Below are positions 1 to 7,956 of a stretch of DNA of 64,000 nucleotides, piece after piece. How positions within the stretch are numbered: position 1 is the stretch's first letter; each line of letters opens with the position of its first letter. This DNA is from Pseudomonadales bacterium (GTDB lineage: Bacteria > Pseudomonadota > Gammaproteobacteria > Pseudomonadales > Halieaceae). The notes under the pieces are model-generated. The model searched no databases and had not been told where the DNA came from. It saw nothing but the letters and a program-made list of their open reading frames with translations. The DNA lies in assembly GCA_024234855.1 (NCBI GenBank), contig JACKNN010000002.1:372001-436000 (forward strand). Reading direction: 5' to 3'. The translations under genes and the position numbers were made by a program.

Positions 1-167
1 ATATCGCCCGCTCCTGGGGCCCCAGTGGCAGCAATCGTGACTATGTGCTGGCCCTGGCCAGTGCATTGCGCGAATTGGACGATCCCGATCCGCACGTACT
101 CGCGTTGGAGGCGCTGCTGCTCGACCCCTGGCGGGCCTGTACGGGCGTCGGCGATCCAGTGCAGTAG
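1..167 (+). CDS. ChaC-like gamma-glutamylcyclotransferase, C-terminal fragment
   Basis: Only the last 54 codons are inside the window; the frame is open from base 3 to a TAG at 165-167. The translation contains ARSWGPSGSNRDYVLAL followed by a helix ending in ALRELDDPDPHVLALE. This resembles the C-terminal part of the ChaC/GGCT family, which cleaves glutathione or gamma-glutamyl peptides to 5-oxoproline in the cytoplasm; in that family a similar GPSGSNREY block precedes the final helix. The catalytic glutamate and the N-terminal glycine loop lie upstream of the window, so activity cannot be judged. The gene is convergent with the hydrolase that ends at 202, with a 34-bp gap. The family call rests on one motif block and is moderately confident. 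Confidence 0.6.
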   Translation, partial: IARSWGPSGSNRDYVLALASALRELDDPDPHVLALEALLLDPWRACTGVGDPVQ

Positions 168-201
168 CTGGCGACTCCAGACAGGGCGCGACGGCACTGC
201 C

Positions 202-1410
202 TTAACGGCTGAACCAGTCGATCACCTGCCGGTGAACATCCGCGTCGTCGAGCAGGTCGAAGTGATTCTTCTCGTGGAATACCCGGCAGTTTTCCGGCTG
301 GATCTTCAGTCGTCGCAGGTCATCCCTGTGGATACCCACGGCGCTGTCCGGCCGCACCAGCAGGTCACCCAGGAGGTGGCCCAGCGGGTCCAGTTCGTGG
401 CGGCCCAGGCTGGCCGCCGCGAAGTAGTAATCGACCCCCGGCACCAGTGGCACTACCCGGCGCTCATCCGGCCGCCTCTCGTCGGGGTGGCGACCACTCC
501 AGTCCTCATCGAGCAGGGCGCCGTGGCGCAGATCCTTGATGCCGACACTGCGCACCCGGCCGAATAACATCGGCTCGGCATAGGGGATTTTCTTCAAGGT
601 GCTTTCAAACGCGTGGCCGGCCCGCTCCAGCGGTGAGCCGTGGTGGGGTGTGCCAAGGCAGACCACCCGCCGCAGGTATGGCAGCCAATTTGCCTGCTGG
701 CTTTGGGCGTACCAGCAGGCGCTGCGGATAATCAGGCCGCCCATGCTGTGGCCGACCAGGCTGACGGACTCAACGGGTACCGGCCAGGCATCGCATAAGG
801 CTTGCAGCATCTGTGCGAACTGCTGGCCGTTGGTGGAAATATGCCGGCCCGTATTGTAGCGCAGGTAGAGCGGGGAATAGCCGAGGTCGTCCCGCAGGTG
901 GTCGCCGATAGAGGGGCGGCCATTGCGCTTCCAACTCAGCTCCGACAGGCTCAGCCCGTGTATCAGCGCCACGATGTGCCCACTCACCTGTGGCAGTGCC
1001 GCGTTGATCGCCCCCGGTTCGAGCGTCAGCGCCTCGTCGGGAGTCCTGAAGGACATCGGTGTAGCCAGGGCGTTGCCGGTGGCTTCGAGGTGATCCCCCA
1101 GCACGCCATTGAGGGCTGCCACCACGCGCGTCTCCGCCGGCGAACCACCGACGCGGCGGACCTCTGCCGGCAGGACGGAGAATGCCCGGTCGACGCCTTC
1201 ACGTATGCCGTCGGTGATGCCGCGGATGATCCTGTAAACGCCCGCCGCGATCAGGCCGTGTGCCCGGGTGGGTTGTTGCGGTGGCGCGGCGAACGGCAGT
1301 GGGGCCCGGGCGATGGTTTCATGCATGCGCTCGACGGTATTCGTGATGCCCTCAACCGAATCGAAGGCCAGGCGGGTACCGCCCTGTATGGTCTGGATGG
1401 ATGTCGTCAT
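202..1410 (-). CDS. Alpha/beta-hydrolase, lipase/PGAP1-like
   Basis: A 402-residue protein of the alpha/beta-hydrolase fold that probably hydrolyses a lipid or ester. The lipase-type nucleophile elbow GHSMGG is at residues 220-225 (Ser222), the oxyanion HG pair is at 151-152 in ALIHGLSLSE, and TPHHGSPLERAG (254-265) is the block often seen in triacylglycerol lipases and PGAP1-like proteins. Likely acid and base are Asp355 (RPDS) and His383 (EKNHFDLL). The first 140 residues are helical and unrelated to the catalytic core. There is no obvious signal peptide, so it is probably cytoplasmic. A small duplication HPDERRPDERR lies at 308-318. It is a single gene; the next upstream gene on this strand starts about 90 bp away. 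The substrate is not predictable. Confidence 0.8.
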   Translation of the reverse strand: MTTSIQTIQGGTRLAFDSVEGITNTVERMHETIARAPLPFAAPPQQPTRAHGLIAAGVYRIIRGITDGIREGVDRAFSVLPAEVRRVGGSPAETRVVAALNGVLGDHLEATGNALATPMSFRTPDEALTLEPGAINAALPQVSGHIVALIHGLSLSELSWKRNGRPSIGDHLRDDLGYSPLYLRYNTGRHISTNGQQFAQMLQALCDAWPVPVESVSLVGHSMGGLIIRSACWYAQSQQANWLPYLRRVVCLGTPHHGSPLERAGHAFESTLKKIPYAEPMLFGRVRSVGIKDLRHGALLDEDWSGRHPDERRPDERRVVPLVPGVDYYFAAASLGRHELDPLGHLLGDLLVRPDSAVGIHRDDLRRLKIQPENCRVFHEKNHFDLLDDADVHRQVIDWFSR

Positions 1411-1500
1411 GGAATGTCTCCTGCCCTTTGGACCCGGATTGATGCGGGCCAGGGGCCCGCTTCGGCAAGTCAGGTGCTCGCAGCACCGATGCGGTGAAGC

Positions 1501-1965
1501 TCAGCCGGCGCCTTTGCTGCCGGGTTTGGCCAGTGTGGCCAGGCAGGAAAGGCAGAGTAATACCGGCCTCGCCTGGGCGGGCACGCCGACGGCGCCGCGT
1601 TCGCCCTTGTGCAATATGCAGTTGCAGTGGTCGCAGGTGCCGTTGAGGTTCAACACTGCTTCCTGCCAGCCAAGAACGAGCCCGTCAGCACCATCGGCTT
1701 CCGCGGGTGCGGCGAGTCGGTGGGCCGGGGTGCGGGGCTTTCGGCCCTGGATTGCCCTTGCCAGTTTCGTGCTGTCTGTGACCACGCCTTCCACCAGCTG
1801 GAACGTATTGAGCAGTACGTTGCGCACCACCGTGGAGACGGACAGTCCCAGTTGTTCGGCATGATCCCGCAACTCCTCATCGAGCTGCCGCGGGATGCGG
1901 GCCTGCAGGACCCGGTCCTTGGTCTGGCGGGGTTTGAGGCGCTTTTTTCGTTTCGATTCGACCAT
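1501..1965 (-). CDS. Ribbon-helix-helix protein with C-terminal zinc-ribbon-like tail
   Basis: A 154-residue protein I do not recognise as a named family. Residues 1-20 are very basic (KRKKRLKPRQTKDR). Residues 18-55 read like a ribbon-helix-helix DNA-binding fold: a short strand VLQARIPRQL, then helices around DEELRDHAEQLG and SVSTVVRNVLLNTF. The C-terminal third has CxxC at 111-114 (CDHC) and CxxC at 138-141 (CLSC), which suits a bound zinc ion. It may be an autoregulated DNA-binding protein, but no operator or partner is evident. The ATG at 1965 is preceded by an AT-rich stretch, 2030-2075, unusual for this window and possibly its promoter. Both domain calls are from pattern alone. Confidence 0.65.
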   Translation of the reverse strand: MVESKRKKRLKPRQTKDRVLQARIPRQLDEELRDHAEQLGLSVSTVVRNVLLNTFQLVEGVVTDSTKLARAIQGRKPRTPAHRLAAPAEADGADGLVLGWQEAVLNLNGTCDHCNCILHKGERGAVGVPAQARPVLLCLSCLATLAKPGSKGAG

Positions 1966-2174
1966 GGGTTGTAGCTCCGTGTTTTTCAGCCAACCAGTCG
2001 TACCCGTCTGTGGGTCCTGGCAAAAAGTAGTTCAAATGTAATACAAAGTCAATAAATGTATTACATATTTGTGCACAAGCCACCCCCGGAACGCGTCCCC
2101 GCGGCGCGCTGATTGCATTTTCTCACCCGGGGTGCAACGCTGGGCCACTGAGATCGGGCAGCGGGGGAAGGCGC

Positions 2175-2804
2175 GTGTACTACGGCGAAAAATTGAACAG
2201 CATCAGCCACCTTGTCGGCGCTGCGCTGGCCCTGATGGGCCTGGGGGCGCTGCTCACGGTGGGGCTGCAGTCCGGTGATCCCTGGGTGCTCGCAAGTTTT
2301 ACCGTGTTCGGCATTACCATGGTCCTGCTCTACACGATGTCCACGCTCTACCACAGCTTCCAGCCACCGGGGCTGAAGCGTTTGTTCCAGTTGTTCGACC
2401 ATATTTCGATTTACCTTTTGATCGCTGGTACCTATACCCCTTACATGCTGGTAAGCCTGCGTGCGGGCAACGGGATACCGATCATGGCCGTGGTCTGGAA
2501 CCTGGCCCTGCTGGGCATCCTCAGCGAGGTGTTCCTGTCCGGCCGCGCGGTGAAGGTGGGGCAACTGGTGATTTACCTTGGGATGGGGTGGGCCTGTTCG
2601 TTCGATATGACGGGGCTGCGCCTGGCGCTATCGGCGGTGGCTTTTTACTGGCTGCTTGCGGGTGGTCTGGCCTACACCGGGGGGGTGGTGTTCTACGTGC
2701 TCGATAAGATGGGCAAGTTGTCACACGCCCACGGCATCTGGCACCTGTTTGTGCTGGCGGGGAGCATCTGCCACTTTGTTTCAATCATCGGCTATGTGCG
2801 CTAG
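2175..2804 (+). CDS. Hemolysin III family (HlyIII/YqfA) integral membrane protein
   Basis: A 209-residue protein with about seven membrane segments and the HlyIII/PAQR signature residues: NSISHLVGAAL near the N terminus, STLYHSF at 56-62, FDHISIYLLIAGTYTP in the middle, and HGIWHLFVLAGSICHF near the C terminus. The three conserved histidine-containing positions are expected to bind zinc in the inner membrane, as in eukaryotic adiponectin receptors. The physiological role in bacteria is unclear; membrane fluidity or lipid homeostasis is suspected. The start is a GTG at 2175, and the protein begins YYGEKLN as family members do. It is monocistronic: the next strand-mate is msrA 306 bp downstream. 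Length is normal for the family. Confidence 0.88.
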   Translation: MYYGEKLNSISHLVGAALALMGLGALLTVGLQSGDPWVLASFTVFGITMVLLYTMSTLYHSFQPPGLKRLFQLFDHISIYLLIAGTYTPYMLVSLRAGNGIPIMAVVWNLALLGILSEVFLSGRAVKVGQLVIYLGMGWACSFDMTGLRLALSAVAFYWLLAGGLAYTGGVVFYVLDKMGKLSHAHGIWHLFVLAGSICHFVSIIGYVR

Positions 2805-2817
2805 TGCACCTCGTCAC

Positions 2818-3081
2818 TCAGTCGTGTTGGGGTTGTTTGCCTATCAACTGCAGTATTGCGTCCACTTCAACGCCAAATTTCAGCATGCGTGATTCGTTTC
2901 TCAGGGTGCCCGGGTTGACCGGGTACATACGGTCGTCTATGCGGATGTCCAGTGTGCAATCACCGCAGGGTGTGCATAACACGTAGTCCGGGAACAGGCG
3001 GTTGCCCGCCAGGCTTCTTCGCCAGGGCGGTTTGCGCTTTGGCGGACAAGGAACCCTCACCGCTCGTCGGTGTCTAGTCAT
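2818..3081 (-). CDS. Candidate small hypothetical protein (CxxCGxC)
   Basis: An open frame of up to 87 codons on the minus strand fills the gap between the HlyIII gene and msrA. The protein reads sensibly from about residue 27 on, with a compact cysteine cluster CTPCGDC followed by a strand-rich segment DIRIDDRMYPVNPGTL. The N-terminal 25 residues are basic and low in complexity, so the true start may be internal. I see no convincing ribosome-binding site at 3081. It could be a small metal-binding protein, or non-coding DNA with a chance open frame. No family is recognised. Confidence 0.3.
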   Translation of the reverse strand: MTRHRRAVRVPCPPKRKPPWRRSLAGNRLFPDYVLCTPCGDCTLDIRIDDRMYPVNPGTLRNESRMLKFGVEVDAILQLIGKQPQHD

Positions 3082-3110
3082 TATCGGCTGTGATAACCGG
3101 GGGGTAGTTT

Positions 3111-3695
3111 ATGCATCGATTTTTGTTGGCACTGATACTACTGCCCGGCATGGTATCCGCTGCCTACTCGGAACAGGCCAGCGCCCTGTTTGCGGGCGGC
3201 TGCTTCTGGTGCATGGAGTCCGCTTTCCAGGAGCAGGAGGGGGTGGTCGATGTGGTGTCGGGTTTTACCGGAGGCACCCGGCCCAACCCGACGTACCAGG
3301 GAGATCACACGGGACATTTCGAAGCGGTCAAGGTGACCTACGACGATACAGTGTTGAGCTACCAGCAACTGCTGGATATTTTTTGGGTCAATGTAGACCC
3401 TCTTGATAACGCCGGCCAGTTTTGTGACAAGGGCGCCAGCTATCGCAGCGCCATCTTTCCCGCCACTGCACAGGAACTCGAATTGGCGAAAAAGTCGCTG
3501 GCGGCAGTGGTGGAACGCTTTGCACCGGATAAAGTCTACACCGAGATCAGGCCGGCAGGCGCTTTCTGGCCGGTGGAGCAATCCCACCAGGACTACTACC
3601 TGAAAAACCCCGTCCGCTATAAGTACTATCGTTGGAACTGCGGGCGCGACCAGCGTTTGCAGCAGCTCTGGGGTGCCCGGGCTGTCGGGCACTGA
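3111..3695 (+). CDS. msrA: Peptide-methionine (S)-S-oxide reductase MsrA, exported form
   Basis: Reduces the S-epimer of methionine sulfoxide in proteins. The catalytic motif GGCFWCMESAFQ is present with Cys31 as nucleophile, followed by the conserved V(V)SGFTGGTRPNPTYQ and GHFEAVKVTYD blocks and the C-terminal FWPVEQSHQDYYLKNP segment. Residues 1-18 form a cleavable signal peptide (MHRFLLALILLPGMVSA), so this copy should work in the periplasm rather than the cytosol; reducing power would have to come from a periplasmic thioredoxin-like system not seen here. At 194 residues it has the usual core length with no fused MsrB domain. The ATG at 3111 follows a GGGG run about 8 nt upstream. It precedes the ion-channel gene by 182 bp on the same strand. 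Confidence 0.93.
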   Translation: MHRFLLALILLPGMVSAAYSEQASALFAGGCFWCMESAFQEQEGVVDVVSGFTGGTRPNPTYQGDHTGHFEAVKVTYDDTVLSYQQLLDIFWVNVDPLDNAGQFCDKGASYRSAIFPATAQELELAKKSLAAVVERFAPDKVYTEIRPAGAFWPVEQSHQDYYLKNPVRYKYYRWNCGRDQRLQQLWGARAVGH

Positions 3696-3877
3696 CGATC
3701 TGGCAAGGGACTCCCGCTGGGGCAGGGTGGGAGTTCTTGCGACAGCTTCCTGATGTCTCGCTCTGTGGCCGGCGCGCGGTATACTTCGCGCCTTGCGCCG
3801 CCGGACGATTGCCGGGTTGATCCGGGCGTCAATCAGGCTGCCATGTAGCAGCCGCTACCCCTGGCTGAGGCGGTCGA

Positions 3878-4882
3878 GTGATCAAGTGGATTGGCATTTT
3901 ACTGGTTTTTATCGTCCCACTGGCGGTGGCAGATCCCTGCGTGTTTCAGGAGAACGAGCTGACTGCGCCGCGCGGTGCCACCGGAGGCAAGCCGGTTGAG
4001 ATCGAGATAGAGGCCTATCTCATTGACCTGATTGAGATAAATGATGCCAAGAAGAGCTTCCTGGGGGATGTATTCCTGCGGGCCGAGTGGACTGACCGAC
4101 GGCTTGCCCACGGCGGGGCCATCCCCTGCAGCGTGGATTCGTCGCAGATCTGGACGCCGCAGCTGCAACTGCTGAACCGCCGGAAAGTCGATCGGGTGAA
4201 TGAGCCGGAGTTGGTGGTGGCTCCGGACGGCCGGGTCCGACAGGTGGTGCGAGCCTACGGTGACTTCAGTTTTCAGGCAGACCTCACCGATTTTCCCTTT
4301 GACGAGCAGGAGTTGCATTTTGCCCTGGTGGCAGGCCAGCCGGTGGCGGATGTGATCATCGTGGCACGGCACGACGATATCGGGATAGCCGACAGCCTTT
4401 CTGTTTCCAACTGGGCGCTGCGCACGGCCGGCAGTCGTTCCACCCAGTATTATATTGCCCCGGTGGACCGTACTCTGAGCCGGCTGGACATCGTGTTCAA
4501 GGCCAGGCGCCTGACCGGTTTTTATACCTGGCAGTTGCTGGTGCCGCTGTTTTTGGTGGTCATGATGACCTGGACGGTATTCTGGCTGCCACTGGAGTTT
4601 GTGGCACCGCGGGTCGGCCTGGTAGCCACCTCCATGCTGACGCTCATTGCCTATCGCTTTTCCATGGCTTCGATCCTGCCGCCAATCGCCTACCTGACCC
4701 GTCTTGATAAGTTCATGGTAGCTTCCTCGATGCTGGTGTTCGGCGCCCTTGCGGCGGCGGTGGCGGTGGCCTGGCTGGAGGGGAGGGGAAACCCGCGTTC
4801 TGCCGACAGGCTCAATACTGCATCCAGGGTGCTGGCGCCGACCTTGTTTGCGGCGGTGTTCGTGTGGGTATTCCTGTTATAA
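3878..4882 (+). CDS. Pentameric ligand-gated ion channel (bacterial Cys-loop receptor homologue)
   Basis: A 334-residue subunit of the prokaryotic pLGIC family (GLIC/ELIC type). Residues 1-18 are a signal peptide. Residues about 40-212 form the extracellular beta-sandwich, including LRAEWTDRRLA (67-77), IWTPQLQLLNR (91-101), the Pro-loop DFPFDEQELHF (138-148) and the pre-M1 arginines near 208-211. The Cys-loop cysteines are absent, as in all bacterial members. Four membrane segments follow: M1 213-238, M2 about 244-266, M3 278-300, M4 316-334. The M2 entrance reads APRVGLVATSMLTL, with no acidic residue at the intracellular mouth. The start is GTG 3878, seven bases after GAGG. Known members are proton- or amine-gated; the ligand here is unknown. 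Confidence 0.93.
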   Translation: MIKWIGILLVFIVPLAVADPCVFQENELTAPRGATGGKPVEIEIEAYLIDLIEINDAKKSFLGDVFLRAEWTDRRLAHGGAIPCSVDSSQIWTPQLQLLNRRKVDRVNEPELVVAPDGRVRQVVRAYGDFSFQADLTDFPFDEQELHFALVAGQPVADVIIVARHDDIGIADSLSVSNWALRTAGSRSTQYYIAPVDRTLSRLDIVFKARRLTGFYTWQLLVPLFLVVMMTWTVFWLPLEFVAPRVGLVATSMLTLIAYRFSMASILPPIAYLTRLDKFMVASSMLVFGALAAAVAVAWLEGRGNPRSADRLNTASRVLAPTLFAAVFVWVFLL

Positions 4883-5053
4883 GTTTTGCCGTCCTGTGCC
4901 ACAGTTGCACCCGCCTGCGCAACCTGACCTAACCGCTGGAAAGCCTTTTGCACCTGACGTCTGATCCGGGACGATCGAGCTGCGCTTCCTGCGCCGCGCA
5001 GCTTGTCCTGCCTGCTGGTACAAGCGCCGTGCACTGTGTATATAATGGGCCGC

Positions 5054-5719
5054 ATGAATGCCCCCGCCCATAAGGAAACCCTGTTGACCGTGCCTGTCGC
5101 CCCCGGCATGGTGGCGTGCCCCTCCTGCGACCTGTTGTTTGACGTCGGTGCTCTGCGCCATGGGGAAAAGGCCAATTGCTCCCGTTGCGGGGGCTTTTTG
5201 ACCCGGGTGCGGGATGACGGCTTCGAGAAAGTGCAGTCCTACGCCATCTCGGGCCTGGTGTGCCTGGCTATTGCCTGCGTGTTTCCCTTCCTTTCGTTCG
5301 AATCGGCCGGGCTTGAAAGTGTCATGACCCTGCCCCAGACCGTGCAGCAATTGTATGACCAGGGGCGGCCGGACCTCGCCCTGCTTGTGGCAGCCTTTAT
5401 CATTGTTATCCCCACGGCGGTGCTGGTGCTGTTGCTGGCGCTGTCGAATTGTATGATCCGGCAGACATACTATGGCTGGATGCCTCTCGTCACACGCCTG
5501 CTGTTTCATATGCAGAACTGGGCCATGGTCGAAGTATTTTTTATCGGGGTGCTGGTCAGCCTCGTGAAGATCGCCCACATGGCCACGGTGGTGATAGGCA
5601 TTTCATTCTGGGGCTACGGCGCCTTCGCGCTGTGCTTTATTTCTGCGGCCTCCAACCTTGACCGCCTGCAGTACTGGAACGAACTTGAGCGTCTCCGGAA
5701 GTTGAACCATGCAGGGTGA
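5054..5719 (+). CDS. pqiA: Paraquat-inducible protein A, first half (PqiA-type membrane protein)
   Basis: Inner-membrane component of the Pqi lipid-trafficking system that links inner and outer membranes. This 221-residue protein matches one half of the duplicated E. coli PqiA: an N-terminal zinc-ribbon-like pair ACPSCDLLF and CSRCGGFL, then about four membrane helices with the family block AVLVLLLALSNC and WAMVEVFFIGVLVSLVKI. The start at MNAPAH (5054) is chosen from length; an ATG at 5045 is also possible and no strong ribosome-binding site is visible. Its end overlaps the start of the second pqiA-type gene by 11 bp, so the two halves are translationally linked. Together they equal full-length PqiA. 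Confidence 0.88.
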   Translation: MNAPAHKETLLTVPVAPGMVACPSCDLLFDVGALRHGEKANCSRCGGFLTRVRDDGFEKVQSYAISGLVCLAIACVFPFLSFESAGLESVMTLPQTVQQLYDQGRPDLALLVAAFIIVIPTAVLVLLLALSNCMIRQTYYGWMPLVTRLLFHMQNWAMVEVFFIGVLVSLVKIAHMATVVIGISFWGYGAFALCFISAASNLDRLQYWNELERLRKLNHAG

Positions 5720-6323
5720 TACTGCTGCCTCCCGCAACCTGGCATCGTGTCACCTCTGTCTCAAACTGGCGGATGCGCGCCTGCACGAGTGTCCCCGGTG
5801 TGGGGAGCCGTTGCACCTGCGCAAGACAAACAGCCTGCAGCGCACCCTGGCGCTGCTTATCACGGCCACCATTCTGTATATTCCGGCCAATATATTGCCG
5901 ATCATGATTACCGACCAGTTTGGCAATTCCACGGACAGTACCATTCTTGGCGGAGTGGTATTGCTGATCGATATGGGTTCTGTACCCATAGCGGCCATTA
6001 TCTTTATTGCCAGTGTCATGGTGCCGCTGGGTAAGCTGATTGCCCTGTTCTATCTTTGCTGGACTGTCGGCAGGGCAAAGCAGAGCGATCCGCGCCAGCG
6101 TACGATCATGTACCGGGCTGCCGAATTTATTGGCAAATGGTCGATGGTGGACGTCTTCGTGGTGTCGATTCTTGTCGCACTGGTGCACCTGACTGGCTTG
6201 CTGGTCATTCTCCCGGGGGCGGCGGCCGTCGCTTTTGCCGGGGTGGTACTGGTCACCATGGTGGCCGCCGAAAGCTTTGACCCCAGGATCATCTGGGACC
6301 AACAGGATAATTCCAATGAGTGA
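5709..6323 (+). CDS. pqiA: Paraquat-inducible protein A, second half
   Basis: A 204-residue membrane protein corresponding to the C-terminal half of E. coli PqiA. It repeats the fold of its upstream neighbour: zinc-ribbon cysteines CHLCLKL and CPRCGEPL, then four membrane helices including ILYIPANILPIM and GKWSMVDVFVVSILVALVHL. It starts 11 bp before the end of the first half, in a different frame, and its stop overlaps the start of pqiB by 8 bp. The overlaps argue for one tightly coupled transcript. Each half has its own complete zinc ribbon and helix set, so this is a genuine gene split and not a recent frameshift. Confidence 0.88.
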   Translation: MQGDTAASRNLASCHLCLKLADARLHECPRCGEPLHLRKTNSLQRTLALLITATILYIPANILPIMITDQFGNSTDSTILGGVVLLIDMGSVPIAAIIFIASVMVPLGKLIALFYLCWTVGRAKQSDPRQRTIMYRAAEFIGKWSMVDVFVVSILVALVHLTGLLVILPGAAAVAFAGVVLVTMVAAESFDPRIIWDQQDNSNE

Positions 6324-7956
6324 TTTGCAGCCCAGAATCAGTACCGGCAGAAGGTTCAATCCCGTTTGGGTAGTGCCGGTGGTGGCGATAGTCGTAGGCC
6401 TCTATATGGTGATCCATACCAAGCTGACAGAGGGGCCCGAGATAACCATCCAGTTCAATACCGCGGAGGGGATGGAAGCCGGCAAGACCAAAATCAGGTA
6501 TAGGGACGTGGATATCGGGCTGGTGGAGAATGTCTCACTCAGCGACAACATGGACAAGGTGCTGGTCACCGCGAAAATGGACAGTGACGCCGCCGACATG
6601 CTGCGGGACGACACCCGCTTCTGGGTGGTGCGCGCCCGAGTGGGAGCGGGGGCCGTTTCGGGCCTGGGTACCCTGTTGTCCGGCGCTTATATCCAGCTCG
6701 ATCCGGGTGCCGGGAAAAGCTATCGAAAAGCGCAGTTTATTGGCCTGGAGGTGCCGCCACTGACGCCTGCGGATGCTCCCGGGGTAAGGTTGACGCTGTA
6801 TAGCGAACGCGCAGGCTCCCTCAACGCCGGCGATGCCATTCTGTACAACGGCTACAAGGTCGGTCGTATCGAGGGGGTTACCTTTGACACCGACAAGAAA
6901 GAGATGCGCTATGACGCCTTTATCGACGCTCCCTACAATGATCTGGTGACGACAAATACGCGCTTCTGGAATGTGAGCGGCGTGTCCATTGATGCGTCAG
7001 CGGCCGGCATCCGGGTAACCACGGGTTCTATGGAGACGATCCTGCTCGGCGGTGTCGCTTTCGGCAACCTGCCGGGTATGCCGCCCGGCGATAAAGCGGT
7101 TTCCGGCACGGTTTACAAACTCAATGCGTCCTACCAGGCGCTGCAGGAGGATCCCTACCGCTACGGCATCTATTACGTCGCCGAGTTTGAGCAATCCATG
7201 CGCGGCCTTGAGCGCGGGGCGCCGGTCGAGTACCGCGGGATCCGGATAGGCCGGGTGGAGCGGATATTGATAAAAGAGCTGGTCACCCAACGCGAGGCGG
7301 GTGCCGGCAAGCCCATTCCGGTGCTGCTTTACCTGGAACCCGCCAGGTTCGGCCTGGAAGACTCGGAACAATCGGTTGACGCCATGCGCCAGAGCATAGC
7401 GCTGGGCGTAACAACCGGGATGCGCGCCACCCTGCAGACCGGTAGCCTGCTCACCGGGGCGCTCTACATCAACATTGACTGGTACAAGGATGCGCCCGCT
7501 GCCAAAGCTGACGAATTTGACGGCTACCCGGTCATACCCACCATTCCCAGCGGCCTGGGGAGGCTGGAACAGCAGGTGGGCAGCCTGCTGGACAAGCTCA
7601 ATGCGCTGCCGCTGGAGCCCTTGGTTGCCAGCGCTCACACGGCGCTGAGCACCCTGGATGGAACGCTGGCGTCACTTACCACTACCCTGGAATCGCTGGA
7701 TAACATATTGCGTGAAGAGGGCTCCAAAGCGTTACCCGGAGAACTCAACCAGACCCTGGTGGAACTCAGGAAGGCGCTGGCAGGCCTGTCACCGGATTCC
7801 GCCGTGGGCCAGTCATTGGGCAACAGCGTCTTTGAATTGAACCGCACACTGCGCAACCTGGAGGAGTTGACCCGCACCCTGAGTGAACAGCCCAATTCGC
7901 TGGTATTCCCCACAACACTTCCCGCAGATCCAATACCGGAGGCTAGTCCCCAATGA
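6316..7956 (+). CDS. pqiB: PqiB, triple-MCE-domain lipid transport protein
   Basis: A 546-residue periplasm-spanning protein with one N-terminal membrane anchor (VWVVPVVAIVVGLYMVI) and three MCE/MlaD domains, at about 45-135, 160-245 and 285-400. Each shows the typical GxxVxYRGixIGxV pattern, for example KIRYRDVDIGLVENV, AILYNGYKVGRIEGV and PVEYRGIRIGRVERI. The C-terminal 130 residues are helical, as needed for the needle that carries lipids between membranes. The start is ATG 6316 (MSDLQPRIS), which overlaps the pqiA stop; an earlier in-frame ATG at 6235 lies inside pqiA and would add an unrelated tail. The ATGA overlap at 7953 couples it to pqiC. Confidence 0.93.
   Translation: MSDLQPRISTGRRFNPVWVVPVVAIVVGLYMVIHTKLTEGPEITIQFNTAEGMEAGKTKIRYRDVDIGLVENVSLSDNMDKVLVTAKMDSDAADMLRDDTRFWVVRARVGAGAVSGLGTLLSGAYIQLDPGAGKSYRKAQFIGLEVPPLTPADAPGVRLTLYSERAGSLNAGDAILYNGYKVGRIEGVTFDTDKKEMRYDAFIDAPYNDLVTTNTRFWNVSGVSIDASAAGIRVTTGSMETILLGGVAFGNLPGMPPGDKAVSGTVYKLNASYQALQEDPYRYGIYYVAEFEQSMRGLERGAPVEYRGIRIGRVERILIKELVTQREAGAGKPIPVLLYLEPARFGLEDSEQSVDAMRQSIALGVTTGMRATLQTGSLLTGALYINIDWYKDAPAAKADEFDGYPVIPTIPSGLGRLEQQVGSLLDKLNALPLEPLVASAHTALSTLDGTLASLTTTLESLDNILREEGSKALPGELNQTLVELRKALAGLSPDSAVGQSLGNSVFELNRTLRNLEELTRTLSEQPNSLVFPTTLPADPIPEASPQ

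Noticed and set aside
5041..5046. TATAAT just before pqiA as its promoter
   Set aside because: There is no matching -35 at 16-18 bp and transcription would begin almost on the start codon. A promoter further upstream is more likely.
5709..5719. A frameshift that split pqiA
   Set aside because: Both halves have full N-terminal zinc ribbons and the second has its own ATG, so it is a real two-gene arrangement.
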